Assembly (NCBI GenBank): GCA_030528445.1
Contig: JAUMYV010000015.1
Location: forward strand, 1-37,092
Origin: Porphyromonadaceae bacterium
GTDB lineage: Bacteria; Bacteroidota; Bacteroidia; Bacteroidales; Porphyromonadaceae
Length of the DNA: 37,092 nucleotides
Reading direction: 5' to 3'
Below are positions 1-8,675 of this stretch, piece after piece. Below the pieces are notes generated by a model. It had not been told where the DNA came from and did no database searches. It saw only the letters and a program-made list of their open reading frames with translations. Every line of letters begins with the position of its first letter. The stretch's first letter is position 1. Both the position numbers and the translations under genes were made by a program.

Positions 1-55
1 GGAAAAATCTCTAATGACCGCCATTAGAAACTCATCCTAATGACATTTCTGGGTT
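1..55. mobile_element. End of an insertion sequence (left window edge)
   Basis: Positions 34-55, read on the minus strand, start AACCCAGAA and end TGTCATTAGGAT. They match 37043-37064 on the plus strand with one mismatch in 22. Inside that motif (positions 1-33) the two window ends no longer resemble each other, as expected for the left and right ends of one element. The outer part holds a small palindrome (CTAATG, five bases, CATTAG at 11-27). No transposase is in the window, so the IS family cannot be named. The element end falls inside the rhodanese gene, which gives independent support for an insertion junction near 51-55. Confidence 0.65.
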
Positions 56-463
56 GATGACGTTGGGGATGCCAGCCTTATCGAGTATGGCTTTGGCCTG
101 ACGGCTACGATTGCCACTGCGACAGAAGACCAAGATGCCTTTCTTCCCCTTAAATTCCTCTAGTCGGCTCCCGATTGTGCTCAAGGGTATATTCACCGCG
201 CCAGATACACTGCCCGCCGCGAACTCCTCAGGCGTGCGTACGTCTACGAGCATAGCACCATATTTGAGCGCACTATTGAGGTCGATGATGTGCGCCTCAT
301 CTTGCTTGTTGTCTTTCTTTTGCTCCTTGGGCTCCTGCTTGGGCTGTTCCGGCTGCTCAATCTGCCTAGATTCTGGAGAGGCAGTTGGAGGCATTTTGTC
401 GGTGCAGCTCATCACCGTAAGGGCAAATACCAATAGGAGGGGTCTTCCCCCGAGTGTCTTCAT
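32..463 (-). CDS. Rhodanese-like lipoprotein, 3' end cut by an IS
   Basis: Single-domain rhodanese (sulfurtransferase-like) protein predicted to be a lipoprotein in the cell envelope. The chosen start (Met at 463, alternative 469) gives a signal peptide ending in the lipobox VMSC with Cys20. A P/E/K/Q-rich linker follows, then the rhodanese domain with DVRTPEEF and the active-site loop CRSGNRS. The reading frame can be extended upstream to 541, but that would bury the signal peptide. The last residues (NPEMSLG) and the TGA stop are read from the inverted-repeat end of an insertion sequence, so the natural C-terminus, normally a Gly-Gly-Trp type ending, is lost. Most of the catalytic domain is kept, so partial function is possible. 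The substrate is unknown. Confidence 0.8.
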   Translation of the reverse strand: MKTLGGRPLLLVFALTVMSCTDKMPPTASPESRQIEQPEQPKQEPKEQKKDNKQDEAHIIDLNSALKYGAMLVDVRTPEEFAAGSVSGAVNIPLSTIGSRLEEFKGKKGILVFCRSGNRSRQAKAILDKAGIPNVINPEMSLG

Positions 464-627
464 ACTCATTTCGTTCTTTTTTATTTGGTTAAATGTTTTT
501 TTAATCAGTACAAGACTTCTAGGATAAAAGATTGTGCGCAAATAGTAAGGTTCCCTCCGTTTTTCTTGCCTTATGGGTATCCGACATGGGTCTCATTAGG
601 TAGTAGCGAGTGCCCACCTATCGCCAA

Positions 628-659
628 TTTGCTGGGATACGAGGAAGTTAGTATCTTTG
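628..659 (+). promoter_or_regulatory. Promoter of the tmRNA gene
   Basis: TATCTTTG at 652-659 matches the Bacteroidetes -7 element TAnnTTTG. TTTG at 628-631 lies 20 bases upstream, the expected place for the -33 element. The mature tmRNA begins 15 bases downstream at 674. Confidence 0.75.
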
Positions 660-673
660 CAGGAGCAAACTAT

Positions 674-1077
674 GGGGATGAATTGGCTTTGACAGCGCGA
701 CGAAGTGGTTTGTAAGCATGTAGTGCGTGGGTGCCCAGCACTATAATCTCGGACATCGAACAATTTAGTTGGCGAAAACAATTACGCTCTTGCTGCGTAG
801 TCGAAGAATAGTAGACTAACCGCTTAATCGCTGCATGGATGCGGCGACAAGACATCACTCAGGGAGCCCCCGTCCCGAGGCGATCTGATTATAGTGGTGC
901 CGGAAATTCGGGAATCGCTCACGAGACGCCCTCTGTCGTGAGTCAGATTAAGAGGGATAAGGAGTTTGGCTGGCCGTTTCTGCCGCACCCGACTCTCGAA
1001 AATCTCAAGAGAAACTAAACATGTAGAAAGCAAATTAGTTCCGTGTTTGGACCGGGGTTCAACCCCCCGCATCTCCA
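674..1077 (+). ncRNA. ssrA: Transfer-messenger RNA (tmRNA)
   Basis: tmRNA rescues stalled ribosomes and tags the unfinished protein for proteolysis. The 5' end GGGGATG (674-680) pairs with CATCTCC (1070-1076) as a seven-base acceptor stem with one G-U pair. The T arm at 1052-1068 has a CGGGG/CCCCG stem around a TTCAACC loop. The tag frame at 771-800 encodes GENNYALAA and then TAG, the tag type known from Porphyromonas and its relatives. The mature 3' end is placed at A1077. The CCA is not encoded (CAC follows) and would have to be added by the CCA-adding enzyme. Length is about 404 nt. A hairpin terminator follows at 1088. Confidence 0.97.
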
Positions 1078-1087
1078 CACAAATCAA

Positions 1088-1118
1088 GGGGCAGCGTCAA
1101 TAATTGTGGCGCTGCCTC
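1088..1118 (+). terminator. Hairpin terminator after ssrA
   Basis: GGGGCAGCG (1088-1096) pairs with CGCTGCCTC (1110-1118), nine pairs including one G-U, around a 13-base loop. The following T run is weak (TCTCTTGTG). It lies 11 bases after the tmRNA end. Confidence 0.7.
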
Positions 1119-1435
1119 TCTTGTGAAGATAGGTTTGGTTCAACTAAAATGGCGTTAGTTTGATGTAAGTCTATGCCCTTTTCTCTGTTTTTCATCACAT
1201 GTTTTAGATCGAGAGAAGGGGGAGGGGCTCAAGCGATTGGTAGGCAGTCTCCACCCTGTGGATTGGCGTAAAAGTTGAGGGGGATTGAGGTTTCGTATTT
1301 TCGATTTGCTCAATCAGGGTTGAACGACTGTGTAGGGAAGCTAACTGGGTGAGACTTTTTTTTGTTAAATTTGCCTTGAGAGAAATTGAAAGGGTTATAC
1401 CCCAGATGTCTAATTAAATCTAAACGCATTTCATT
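1119..1435. other. Gene-free spacer
   Basis: 317 bases between the tmRNA terminator and the LRR gene. No ORF of note was seen. It contains the -7 element at 1366-1373 and a loose inverted repeat (CCCTTTTCTC near 1170 against GAGAGAAGGGG near 1210). Nothing else was recognised. Confidence 0.5.
1366..1373 (+). promoter_or_regulatory. Candidate -7 element for the LRR gene
   Basis: TAAATTTG fits TAnnTTTG. No clear -33 TTG is found at the right distance. The start codon is 63 bases downstream. Confidence 0.5.
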
Positions 1436-3349
1436 ATGAAAAGAGAACGCTACTTATTAGGCTTGGTGCTGCTTAGCTGCTTGCTACTTTGTTTCCCTTG
1501 CCAGATGACCGCGCAACACAGGGTCACCATGACCACTGCTCACAAGGTCGGAGACCTACTCGACCGAGACGACTTTTGGGTCAACGAAGGAGTGGAGGGT
1601 GATTATACCATTGACGGACTCACGAAGATTAACTCCACGAAGCATCGTATTGACAAGCAAGATATCGTAATCACTGGGGTAATCAAGAAGCTGAACTGTG
1701 GAGACATCAAACTGACCAAACTAGACGTCTCTGGAGCTCCAGAACTTGTTGAGCTAGACTGCCGAGGTAATCAGCTTAGCTCGCTGGAGGTTAGAAACAA
1801 TACTAAGCTACACTATTTGGCATGCGGGCAGAAAGGGTTGAGATCCATAGACCTCAGTACGCTTAGCGAGCTTAGCTTCTTTAACTGCTCTAGAAGTCCT
1901 ATCTCCCAACTTGATCTGAAAAACAACACCAAGCTGAAGAGCCTCTACGCTTTCGAGTGCGAACTCTCCAATCTAGATCTATCTTCGCTGAAGCTACTGG
2001 CTACCCTCTACTGCAATGGGAATAAGCTGACCAAGCTAGATGTGTCGGCCAATCCAAATCTAGAGAATCTTATCTGTGGAAATAACCAGATTAAGAATTT
2101 GGATCTGACTAAGAATGACAAACTGGGCTTATTGAGCTGTACTACGAATGGTTTGGAGCGACTCCTCCTATCCAACAGAGCTTTTGCTCTGCAAGGTCTC
2201 AATATCTCTAGTAATAAATTGAATAAAGAGGCGGTAATGGCTTTCATCAAGAGCCTACCGATGCAGCAGGGACACAGTACCAAGATGGCCGTAGTCAACA
2301 CGGAGGACCCCGATGAGATGAATGTCTTCACGAGTCTGCATGTGCTGATGATGTCGCTCAAGGGTTGGAGCGCTTGGGACTTCAAAGGAGGGCTCAACGA
2401 GGAGCAGTACGCAGGTCAAAAAGATGATACGCCCTACATCATCCTGCAGGCAAGTAGTACACCTGCCAAAATTGAAACTCTAGAACTTGATGCTACAGGA
2501 GATATTCACCGTATTGGGGTCAATGATGAAGGAACTAGCATAGAGGTCAAGTATGCCATGCTAGCAGGGAAAATCAAGGGGCTCAAGGTCAAGGGTGCCC
2601 GGTTAGCAGGATTGGATCTGTCTCATAATCCTATGCTGGAGCGTATGGACTGTAGCAATAATAAGATTACGGAGCTCAATCTCTCGGCATCTACACAGCT
2701 CAAGGAACTTATCTGTTCGCACAATCACCTGCGTCAAATCGATGTCAAGCCTCTTGCCAAGCTAGAGGTATTGGAGTGCGCGAGCAACCAGCTCTCGGCA
2801 CTTGGTCTAGAGAATAACTTGGAGCTAAAGAAGCTACGCTATGAGGATAATCAGATCCGGCACCTCGACCTATCAAAGCAATCTAAGCTCAGGTATCTGC
2901 AGAACTATCAGAACGCGATCGATCTCGCCGCTATGACGGCACTTGTCGATCAGCTCCCTCTGGTCAATGCCCCAGAGGAGGGGCTTCTGTGTCCTGTTCA
3001 GGTCAAGGGGCGCAATGCCTTCAACGAAGAGCTCCACAGTAAGGCTCGAGCCAAGGGCTGGCGTGTGGTGATGGCCGATGAGCAGGGTAAGCACAAGCAA
3101 TACACCTCTACCGAGAGCATTGAGGCGGCCATACTCAGAGTGCAATATGATCCAGCTCATAGCCTGCTACAAATCTCTGGTGGCACTCCCAATGGCGTAG
3201 TGAGTGTCTGCACGATGGACGGACGTCGGCTAGCTCATGGCCACTTCGATGCCTATGGGTATTGGTCTTCGTCCCTCTCTGCTGGCCTCGACCTGCAGCA
3301 CTGCATCGTCAGAGCAGGCCATCAGACGCTCAAGATAGCCACACAGTAG
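1436..3349 (+). CDS. Secreted leucine-rich-repeat protein
   Basis: 637-residue exported protein. Residues 1-26 form a signal peptide (hydrophobic core ending MTAQ). Two blocks of about 21-residue leucine-rich repeats follow, roughly residues 85-262 and 375-495, each built on L-x-x-L-D-x-S-x-N/A-x-x-L-x-x-L-x-C-x-x-N. The Cys at the L-x-C-x-x-N position recurs in most units and would form a cysteine ladder. The region between the blocks (263-374) lacks the repeat. The last 75 residues resemble a worn T9SS type A sorting domain (LLQISGG, VSVCTMDGRRL, then a C-terminal strand TLKIATQ), so transport to the cell surface is plausible. Related proteins include the internalin-J-like LRR proteins of Porphyromonas, where roles in adhesion or biofilm are proposed. 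The ligand is unknown. It is flanked by its own promoter and a strong terminator, so it is probably monocistronic. Confidence 0.85.
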   Translation: MKRERYLLGLVLLSCLLLCFPCQMTAQHRVTMTTAHKVGDLLDRDDFWVNEGVEGDYTIDGLTKINSTKHRIDKQDIVITGVIKKLNCGDIKLTKLDVSGAPELVELDCRGNQLSSLEVRNNTKLHYLACGQKGLRSIDLSTLSELSFFNCSRSPISQLDLKNNTKLKSLYAFECELSNLDLSSLKLLATLYCNGNKLTKLDVSANPNLENLICGNNQIKNLDLTKNDKLGLLSCTTNGLERLLLSNRAFALQGLNISSNKLNKEAVMAFIKSLPMQQGHSTKMAVVNTEDPDEMNVFTSLHVLMMSLKGWSAWDFKGGLNEEQYAGQKDDTPYIILQASSTPAKIETLELDATGDIHRIGVNDEGTSIEVKYAMLAGKIKGLKVKGARLAGLDLSHNPMLERMDCSNNKITELNLSASTQLKELICSHNHLRQIDVKPLAKLEVLECASNQLSALGLENNLELKKLRYEDNQIRHLDLSKQSKLRYLQNYQNAIDLAAMTALVDQLPLVNAPEEGLLCPVQVKGRNAFNEELHSKARAKGWRVVMADEQGKHKQYTSTESIEAAILRVQYDPAHSLLQISGGTPNGVVSVCTMDGRRLAHGHFDAYGYWSSSLSAGLDLQHCIVRAGHQTLKIATQ

Positions 3350-3383
3350 TATAGGGTTACAAGCGTCTAGAAACAAAAAAGGC

Positions 3384-3438
3384 CAAGCCGCCTGCGGTGT
3401 ATGAGGTGCGACTGACACCATACACCGCAGGCGGCTTG
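3384..3438 (+). terminator. Strong terminator with a 20-bp perfect stem
   Basis: The arms 3384-3403 and 3419-3438 are exact inverted repeats (CAAGCCGCC... against ...GGCGGCTTG). AAAAAA lies before the stem, and CCCTTTCTT after it. It closes the LRR transcript. Confidence 0.85.
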
Positions 3439-3529
3439 ACCCTTTCTTATGGGCTATTTTCTCGTTGTAGTTAGATGGCTAGGGTAGGCGTTTGTAAGAT
3501 TGGGCATCTTCGTAGTGTATCAAATTGTG

Positions 3530-3537
3530 TATCTTTG
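3530..3537 (+). promoter_or_regulatory. Candidate -7 element for the TPR-ribF operon
   Basis: TATCTTTG matches TAnnTTTG, 68 bases before the first start codon. No TTG is found at the usual spacing. Confidence 0.6.
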
Positions 3538-3604
3538 ACGTTTGTATATTCGTGTGCTGGATGGAGATTCATTTGTCTAGACACAAAGTGGAATAGAACC
3601 AAAG

Positions 3605-5392
3605 ATGCAAATCAAGATAATGAACTATAAATCAGCTTGTCCCTTAGTAGCTTGGCTCTTGATCGCTCTGTCTTGGGTACAGCTGCAGGGTCAGGAGATT
3701 TCGCCTGAGGAGCGTCGGCTCAAGGCGGAGACCTACTTCTACCAAGGTATCATGGAACAGAATAGGGGAGAGGGTGCAGCCGCACAGGCTCTATTGGCCT
3801 ACAGCTATCGTCTCTGGCCTGAGAGTGCGGAGACGGCCTATGCTCTCGGGCAGTGCTATGCTCGCCAGCGCGACTATGAGAAGACCTTGGAGATGTTTAG
3901 TTTGGCTTATCGAGCAGACTCAACTAGACGTGAGTACTTCGAGTCTCTAGTCTCGACCTATACATGGGGAGAAAATAAGGAGGCTGCACGTGCACTACTA
4001 GAGCAGTGGGTCAAGAATAATCCCGAGGATGAGGACATCCTGCAGTACCTGGCTCGGACGTATTTTTCCTCTGGTGACTACGACAAGGCTATTGGTCTGT
4101 ACGGCAAGCTCCAGGAGGGTGAGACTAGCTACCCGAGATATGCTCGTTTAGGCGAGATTAAGGCCGCGCTCTACGAGGCAGCGGGGAACTTGCCTCGAGC
4201 TGAGGCTCAGTATAGAGCTACGATTAAGGCTTTCCCCGACGAAGTGGAAGCTAAGGTCGCACTCATTGGATGGCTCTATAAGCAGGAGCGATTTGCCGAT
4301 GCGGAGCCTATACTTACCCAGCTCAAGGCGGAGGCTTACTCTCGGCAGCAGCTTCGTCCGCTCATGATCCAATATCATCTAGGGCTTAAGCAGAAAGACC
4401 TCGCCTTAGGATTGCTCAAGGAGCACCTAGAGGATATGCAGATTTCGGCAGAGGACAAGGCAATTCGATGGTATCAGTTTATCCTAAGCCAGAGGGTAGG
4501 AGAGCAGTTGCCCACCGAGTATAATACCTATCTAGCCCGAATCGCAGAGTTACATCCCGATGAGCCAAGTGCTAAGTTTACTTATGCACAGGTGCTTCGT
4601 CTGCAAGGGAGGTTTAGAGAGGCGATTGGGGTAGTTCGTCCGCTTTGCCGCATCACACCAGAGGATCCCGAGGTTTGGAATTCACTCATCGGCGATGCGA
4701 TTAGTCTTGAGGATAGTGAGCTTGTGTTTGAGCTGTGCCGAGAGGCGCTTGAGTTCATACAAACAGATTGGCGCTATTATTTCTACGCAAGCATTGGTCT
4801 GTATACAAGTGGCAAGACTAATGAGGCAGTTGATCTCCTCAAGAGTGGCTTGGCGCACATCCCCGAGAGCGAAGGACAGGGGCGTTCGCAGCTATATGCC
4901 CAGATCGGAGACATCTACAGCGAGCAGAAGCAAATCAAAGAAACGTTTGAGTACTACGAACTGGCTCTGCAGGCCGATCCCGATAATGTGAGTGTGCTGA
5001 ATAACTATGCCTATTTTCTGGCCGAACGTGATCAGGATTTGGATAAGGCAGAGCGTATGGCAGCTCGAGGATTTAAGCTCAATGGTGATAACCTCAATAT
5101 GGTCGATACGTATGCTTGGGTATTCTACAAGCGAGGGAACTACACGCTCGCCAAGTTGTATCAGACTAAGGCAATTGACCTAGCAGGTGATGAGGCAACG
5201 GGTGTCCTCTACGAGCATCTTGGAGACATCGAGTTCGCTCAGCAGGAGCACGAGGCTGCTAGAGAGGCCTGGCAGAAAGCCATTGAGCTGTACGAGCGAG
5301 AAGCCCAACGTGCCGACGCCTCCGAGCCCAAAGTCAAGGCCAAGAAGCAGGCCGAAGAGCTCCGCAAGCGCCTCACAAAAGCAAATAAGTAG
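3605..5392 (+). CDS. Exported tetratricopeptide-repeat protein
   Basis: 595-residue TPR protein with an N-terminal signal sequence (hydrophobic segment around residues 14-28). A second in-frame ATG at 3620 would give a more compact signal peptide and may be the real start. Most of the chain is TPR helices with the usual A-x-x-x-Y/A-G-x-x-Y pattern, for example around residues 45-130, 330-390 and 430-545. The charged C-terminus (residues 560-595) is rich in Lys, Arg and Glu. TPR arrays act as protein-binding scaffolds, and an envelope assembly role is inferred from the signal peptide and neighbours. The next gene starts five bases after the stop, in an operon with a lipoprotein, an EnvC-like factor and ribF. 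The partner is unknown. Confidence 0.85.
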   Translation: MQIKIMNYKSACPLVAWLLIALSWVQLQGQEISPEERRLKAETYFYQGIMEQNRGEGAAAQALLAYSYRLWPESAETAYALGQCYARQRDYEKTLEMFSLAYRADSTRREYFESLVSTYTWGENKEAARALLEQWVKNNPEDEDILQYLARTYFSSGDYDKAIGLYGKLQEGETSYPRYARLGEIKAALYEAAGNLPRAEAQYRATIKAFPDEVEAKVALIGWLYKQERFADAEPILTQLKAEAYSRQQLRPLMIQYHLGLKQKDLALGLLKEHLEDMQISAEDKAIRWYQFILSQRVGEQLPTEYNTYLARIAELHPDEPSAKFTYAQVLRLQGRFREAIGVVRPLCRITPEDPEVWNSLIGDAISLEDSELVFELCREALEFIQTDWRYYFYASIGLYTSGKTNEAVDLLKSGLAHIPESEGQGRSQLYAQIGDIYSEQKQIKETFEYYELALQADPDNVSVLNNYAYFLAERDQDLDKAERMAARGFKLNGDNLNMVDTYAWVFYKRGNYTLAKLYQTKAIDLAGDEATGVLYEHLGDIEFAQQEHEAAREAWQKAIELYEREAQRADASEPKVKAKKQAEELRKRLTKANK

Positions 5393-5397
5393 AAGAA

Positions 5398-6291
5398 ATG
5401 AAGATAGGCATAGACTATAAACCTCGAGTACTTTGGCGCATAGCCACGCTGTTATGTCTCATCAGCTTGGCAGTCTCGTGTGGTACGACTAGGCAAGCGA
5501 GCGTCGGCACTCCAGGTATGGAGCAGAGCGAGCAAGATCGCTATCGGGCGACTCTAGAGCAGCTACAGCGTGAGCGCACGGGTTGGCGAGCCATTAAGGC
5601 TACGATTAGAGGCGAGATAGAGGTCAAGGGTAAGGCGTTCTCCGCGCGAATCAACTTAGTCGCTACCAAGGGACAGGGGATTAGGCTTTCGGTTATGCCC
5701 TTCCCCTTAGTTGAGGTGCTTCGTCTTTGGTTCACTCCAGAGGGCGTAACGGTCGTGGATCTCATCAACGGACGTTATGCACAAGAGAGCTATCAGGTTT
5801 TTGCGCAGCATCTAGGGTTTGAGCTAAGCTACGACCAGATGGAGGCACTACTGCTCGGGCAGATTTTCCTCCCTGGGAGTTCTCGAATGGATGATGAAGC
5901 TCTACGCAGTCTAACGTACCAGCCGACAACAGCGGGTAAGGCGACGCTTGTCGGCAAAACGCAGAGATTTCGCTATGAGTTTGGCATATCGGAGGCATAC
6001 GAGTTGGCTAACTTCGTCGTGTATGGCGCCAGAGGTACTCAGCTCTTTGCAGTTCGCTATCAAGACCGCGAACTACTTTCGACGCAGACGACCATGCCTC
6101 GCACCACCGAACTAACTGTATTCCGTGAACCCAATGGAGCGCATACTCCTATTCTTGGGCGTTTGCAGCTAGATTGGAGTAAGATCGGCGTGGTGGATGA
6201 GCCCGACGTGGAGGCACTGGTGCCCCGTATTCGTCAGGGCTATGAGCGTATCTCCCTGCAGGACATTGTCAAACTAGTCAATGCTCTATAG
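5398..6291 (+). CDS. DUF4292-like lipoprotein
   Basis: 297-residue predicted lipoprotein. The signal peptide ends in the lipobox LAVSC with Cys28. The soluble part reads like the DUF4292 family of Bacteroidetes: an early segment GWRAIKATIRGEIEVKG, then alternating strands (ARINLVATKGQGIRLSVMPFP, GVTVVDLINGRYA) and a late FREPNG segment. The pattern of curved strands recalls LolA/LolB-type lipoprotein-binding folds, but that is inference only. The position between a TPR protein and an M23/EnvC protein suggests outer-membrane or periplasmic assembly work. It starts five bases after the TPR gene and ends 19 bases before the next start. Confidence 0.75.
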   Translation: MKIGIDYKPRVLWRIATLLCLISLAVSCGTTRQASVGTPGMEQSEQDRYRATLEQLQRERTGWRAIKATIRGEIEVKGKAFSARINLVATKGQGIRLSVMPFPLVEVLRLWFTPEGVTVVDLINGRYAQESYQVFAQHLGFELSYDQMEALLLGQIFLPGSSRMDDEALRSLTYQPTTAGKATLVGKTQRFRYEFGISEAYELANFVVYGARGTQLFAVRYQDRELLSTQTTMPRTTELTVFREPNGAHTPILGRLQLDWSKIGVVDEPDVEALVPRIRQGYERISLQDIVKLVNAL

Positions 6292-6310
6292 GGCTAAAGG
6301 ATCGAACTGT

Positions 6311-7708
6311 ATGAGACGATGGATTTACATTCTGATGTGCGTGGTCTGCTTGGTAGGTGCGACCGATGCTCAGAAGGCTAAGAAAAGTAAGCAGCTCCGC
6401 AGACTTGAGACGCAGCGCCAGAGCGTCCTCAACAAGATTAAGCACACCGACCAAGAGCTCAGGCGAATCAAAAAAAATACCGAGCAGGAGCAGAAGCGTC
6501 TCAAGCTCGTGCGTCAGCAGGTGAGTCAGCGTAAGGAAGTCATCGGCATCCTCGGTAGCGAAATATCTGCTCTGCAGATGCAGATCGATTCGCTTGGGAT
6601 TCACATTCGGCATTTGAGCTCACGAGAGGCGACGCTGCTGCAGCAATATGCAGGTAGCCTTAGGGCGCTCCAGCATGATTTGCCACAGACCGATCGGTTG
6701 CTCTTTTTGCTTTCGTCGCGGAGCTTCGACGAGGCTTATCAGCGACAGCGCTTCCTTGGTCAGTATGCCCGAGCCAATCAAAAAATTGTCCGTGAGCTCA
6801 AACTAACTCGTCAGGGGATTGAGCAGACGCAGCGCACGATCAACGACAACCAAAACGAAAAGAAACAGCTCCTAGCCCTCAGAGATAATGAGAAGAGAGA
6901 ACTCGAGCGCGAAGAAGGCAAGCGACAAGCGAATGTGCAGACTCTCAAAGGGCAGGAGAAGAAGCTCGCCCAGCAGCTGGAGCAACAACGCAAGCAAGCA
7001 CAGAAGCTAGAGCATCAGATTCAAGCGCAGATCGCCGCTGAGATCGCTCGCGCCGAAGAGGAAGCGCGCAAACAACAGGCACGCCGAGAGGCTAGAGCTA
7101 GAGCCCGTCGCCAAGCACAGGAAGAAGCAAGAAAAGCAGCCGAAGCTAAAGCAGCCAAAGGCTCTAAGACCCGTACCAAACCAGAGCCTAAACCAACACC
7201 AGAGCCAGAGGCAGACGAAGCGCCCGAGACGGAGCGTAGATCAGCTATAGCAGGTGGGTACGCGATGAACGCGGAGGAGCGCAAGCTCTCTGGTAGCTTT
7301 GCCCAAAATAGAGGACGCCTGCCAATGCCAGTGCGCGGACGCTACGATCTGCTACGTCGCTTCGGACGTCAGCAGCACGCCTCTCTGAAGCGTGTAGAGG
7401 TCGTGAGCGGAGGAATCGACCTCAAGGCACATGGCGATAAGCACGCCTATGCAGTCTTCTCGGGCATCGTCAGCAGTGTCTTCGAGACTCCGGGCTATAG
7501 ACACAGCATCATCATCCGTCATGGCAACTACCTCACTGTTTACGCGAATCTTGCATCTGTATCGGTGCATGTAGGCCAGAGGGTAAGCACAGGGCATAAG
7601 CTCGGGACGATCGACTCCTCCTCTGGCTCGGATAGGGCGAGCGTCCTGCACTTCCAGCTCTGGCACGAAAGAATAAAACAAGATCCGCTTCCATGGCTCA
7701 AGAGATAA
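6311..7708 (+). CDS. EnvC-like murein hydrolase activator, M23 family
   Basis: 465 residues when started at the ATG at 6311, which gives a clean signal peptide (RRWIYILMCVVCLVGATDAQ). An upstream in-frame ATG at 6281 would overlap the DUF4292 gene. Residues about 22-290 are a long coiled coil rich in Q, E, K and R. Next comes a P/E-rich linker (KPEPKPTPEPEADEAPE), then a C-terminal LytM/M23 domain of about 120 residues. In that domain the metal-binding H-x(3)-D and H-x-H are not intact: GGIDLKAHGD stands where the first motif should be, although LHFQLW is present near the end. That suits an EnvC-type activator of cell-division amidases rather than an active peptidase. The downstream ribF start overlaps this gene by 16 bases. 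Confidence 0.85.
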   Translation: MRRWIYILMCVVCLVGATDAQKAKKSKQLRRLETQRQSVLNKIKHTDQELRRIKKNTEQEQKRLKLVRQQVSQRKEVIGILGSEISALQMQIDSLGIHIRHLSSREATLLQQYAGSLRALQHDLPQTDRLLFLLSSRSFDEAYQRQRFLGQYARANQKIVRELKLTRQGIEQTQRTINDNQNEKKQLLALRDNEKRELEREEGKRQANVQTLKGQEKKLAQQLEQQRKQAQKLEHQIQAQIAAEIARAEEEARKQQARREARARARRQAQEEARKAAEAKAAKGSKTRTKPEPKPTPEPEADEAPETERRSAIAGGYAMNAEERKLSGSFAQNRGRLPMPVRGRYDLLRRFGRQQHASLKRVEVVSGGIDLKAHGDKHAYAVFSGIVSSVFETPGYRHSIIIRHGNYLTVYANLASVSVHVGQRVSTGHKLGTIDSSSGSDRASVLHFQLWHERIKQDPLPWLKR

Positions 7709-8583
7709 TTGCCACCGTAGGAGCCTTCGATGGCATTCATCTTGGGCATAGAGCCCTCCTGAATCAACTTAGAGATTTGTCCGAGGTACTTGGCTTAGTC
7801 CCCGTTGTCTTTACTTTTTCGCCTCATCCCGCCGAGATGCTACGGCCAGAGCTAGCGCCACCTCATTTGGCTCCATTGGAGCAAAATGTTGAGTTGCTTA
7901 GACGCTATGGAGTCGAGCGTGTGGAGATCCTCGCTTTCACGCCCGAGCTAGCTTCACGCTCGGCCGAGGAGTTTATGCTCGAGCTGCGAGATCGCTATGG
8001 CCTCAAGGCTCTGCTCGTCGGCTACGATCATCAGTTTGGTCGAGGAGCTAACTTGACCTACGAAGACTACGAAGCCATCGGGCGCCGCCTTGGTATCACC
8101 CTCTACCAGGGTAGCTCCTTGCGGATAGACGACGCACCCGTTAGCTCTAGCCGAATTCGTCAGCTTCTCGGTGCTGGGAAGACTAGAGAAGCAAATGCTA
8201 TGCTAGGCTATACCTATCGCTTCTCTGGGCAAGTCGTTGGAGGCATGCGCATCGGGCGAACTATGGGGTATCCTACTGCAAACATTCGACCAGACGACCC
8301 GCGCCAGCTCATCCCTGCTGATGGAGTCTATGCGGTACGCGTGAGGATTGCACAATGTATGCACACAGGGATGCTCTACATAGGTAAGCGCCCGACGCTT
8401 GACGGTGCCGAACGGACGATAGAGGTCAATATCTTCGACCTGTCGGCTGATCTCTACGCGCAGCGCTTGGAGCTACACCTGGAGACATACGTTCGCCCCG
8501 ACTGCAAATTTCCCTCTCTGGAGGCTCTGCAGGATCAGATTGCCCGCGATGAGCAGTTCGTACGCGCCTACTTTGCCTCTTGA
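7693..8583 (+). CDS. ribF: Bifunctional riboflavin kinase / FAD synthetase
   Basis: 296 residues, close to the normal RibF length. It makes FMN from riboflavin (kinase) and then FAD (adenylyltransferase) in the cytoplasm. The N-terminal nucleotidyltransferase domain shows GAFDGIHLGH and VSSSRIRQLL. The C-terminal flavokinase domain shows GRTMGYPTANI, GVYAVRV and the late EVNIFD segment. The start overlaps the end of the EnvC-like gene, so translation is probably coupled. It is the last gene of the envelope operon and is followed by a strong hairpin. FAD is the cofactor of the nearby SdhA, but the two are separate transcription units. Confidence 0.95.
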   Translation: MAQEIIATVGAFDGIHLGHRALLNQLRDLSEVLGLVPVVFTFSPHPAEMLRPELAPPHLAPLEQNVELLRRYGVERVEILAFTPELASRSAEEFMLELRDRYGLKALLVGYDHQFGRGANLTYEDYEAIGRRLGITLYQGSSLRIDDAPVSSSRIRQLLGAGKTREANAMLGYTYRFSGQVVGGMRIGRTMGYPTANIRPDDPRQLIPADGVYAVRVRIAQCMHTGMLYIGKRPTLDGAERTIEVNIFDLSADLYAQRLELHLETYVRPDCKFPSLEALQDQIARDEQFVRAYFAS

Positions 8584-8621
8584 TTAAGTACGTCAAAGAC
8601 CGCTCACATCGTAGAGATACC

Positions 8622-8657
8622 CTAGGGGCTGTGCCGAGAGTCTGGCGCAGCCCCTAG
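8622..8657. terminator. Bidirectional terminator between ribF and the lysis-like cassette
   Basis: CTAGGGGCTGTGCC (8622-8635) pairs with GGCGCAGCCCCTAG (8644-8657), 14 pairs with one G-U, with an eight-base loop. It sits between convergent genes. Confidence 0.8.
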
Positions 8658-8675
8658 ATTCTATAGTTCTAATAG

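Noticed and set aside
111..527. 138-codon plus-strand frame
   Set aside because: Antisense shadow of the rhodanese lipoprotein gene, which has clear domain motifs on the other strand.
824..1087. 87-codon minus-strand frame
   Set aside because: It lies across the 3' part of the tmRNA gene. The RNA evidence (acceptor stem, T arm, tag) is far stronger.
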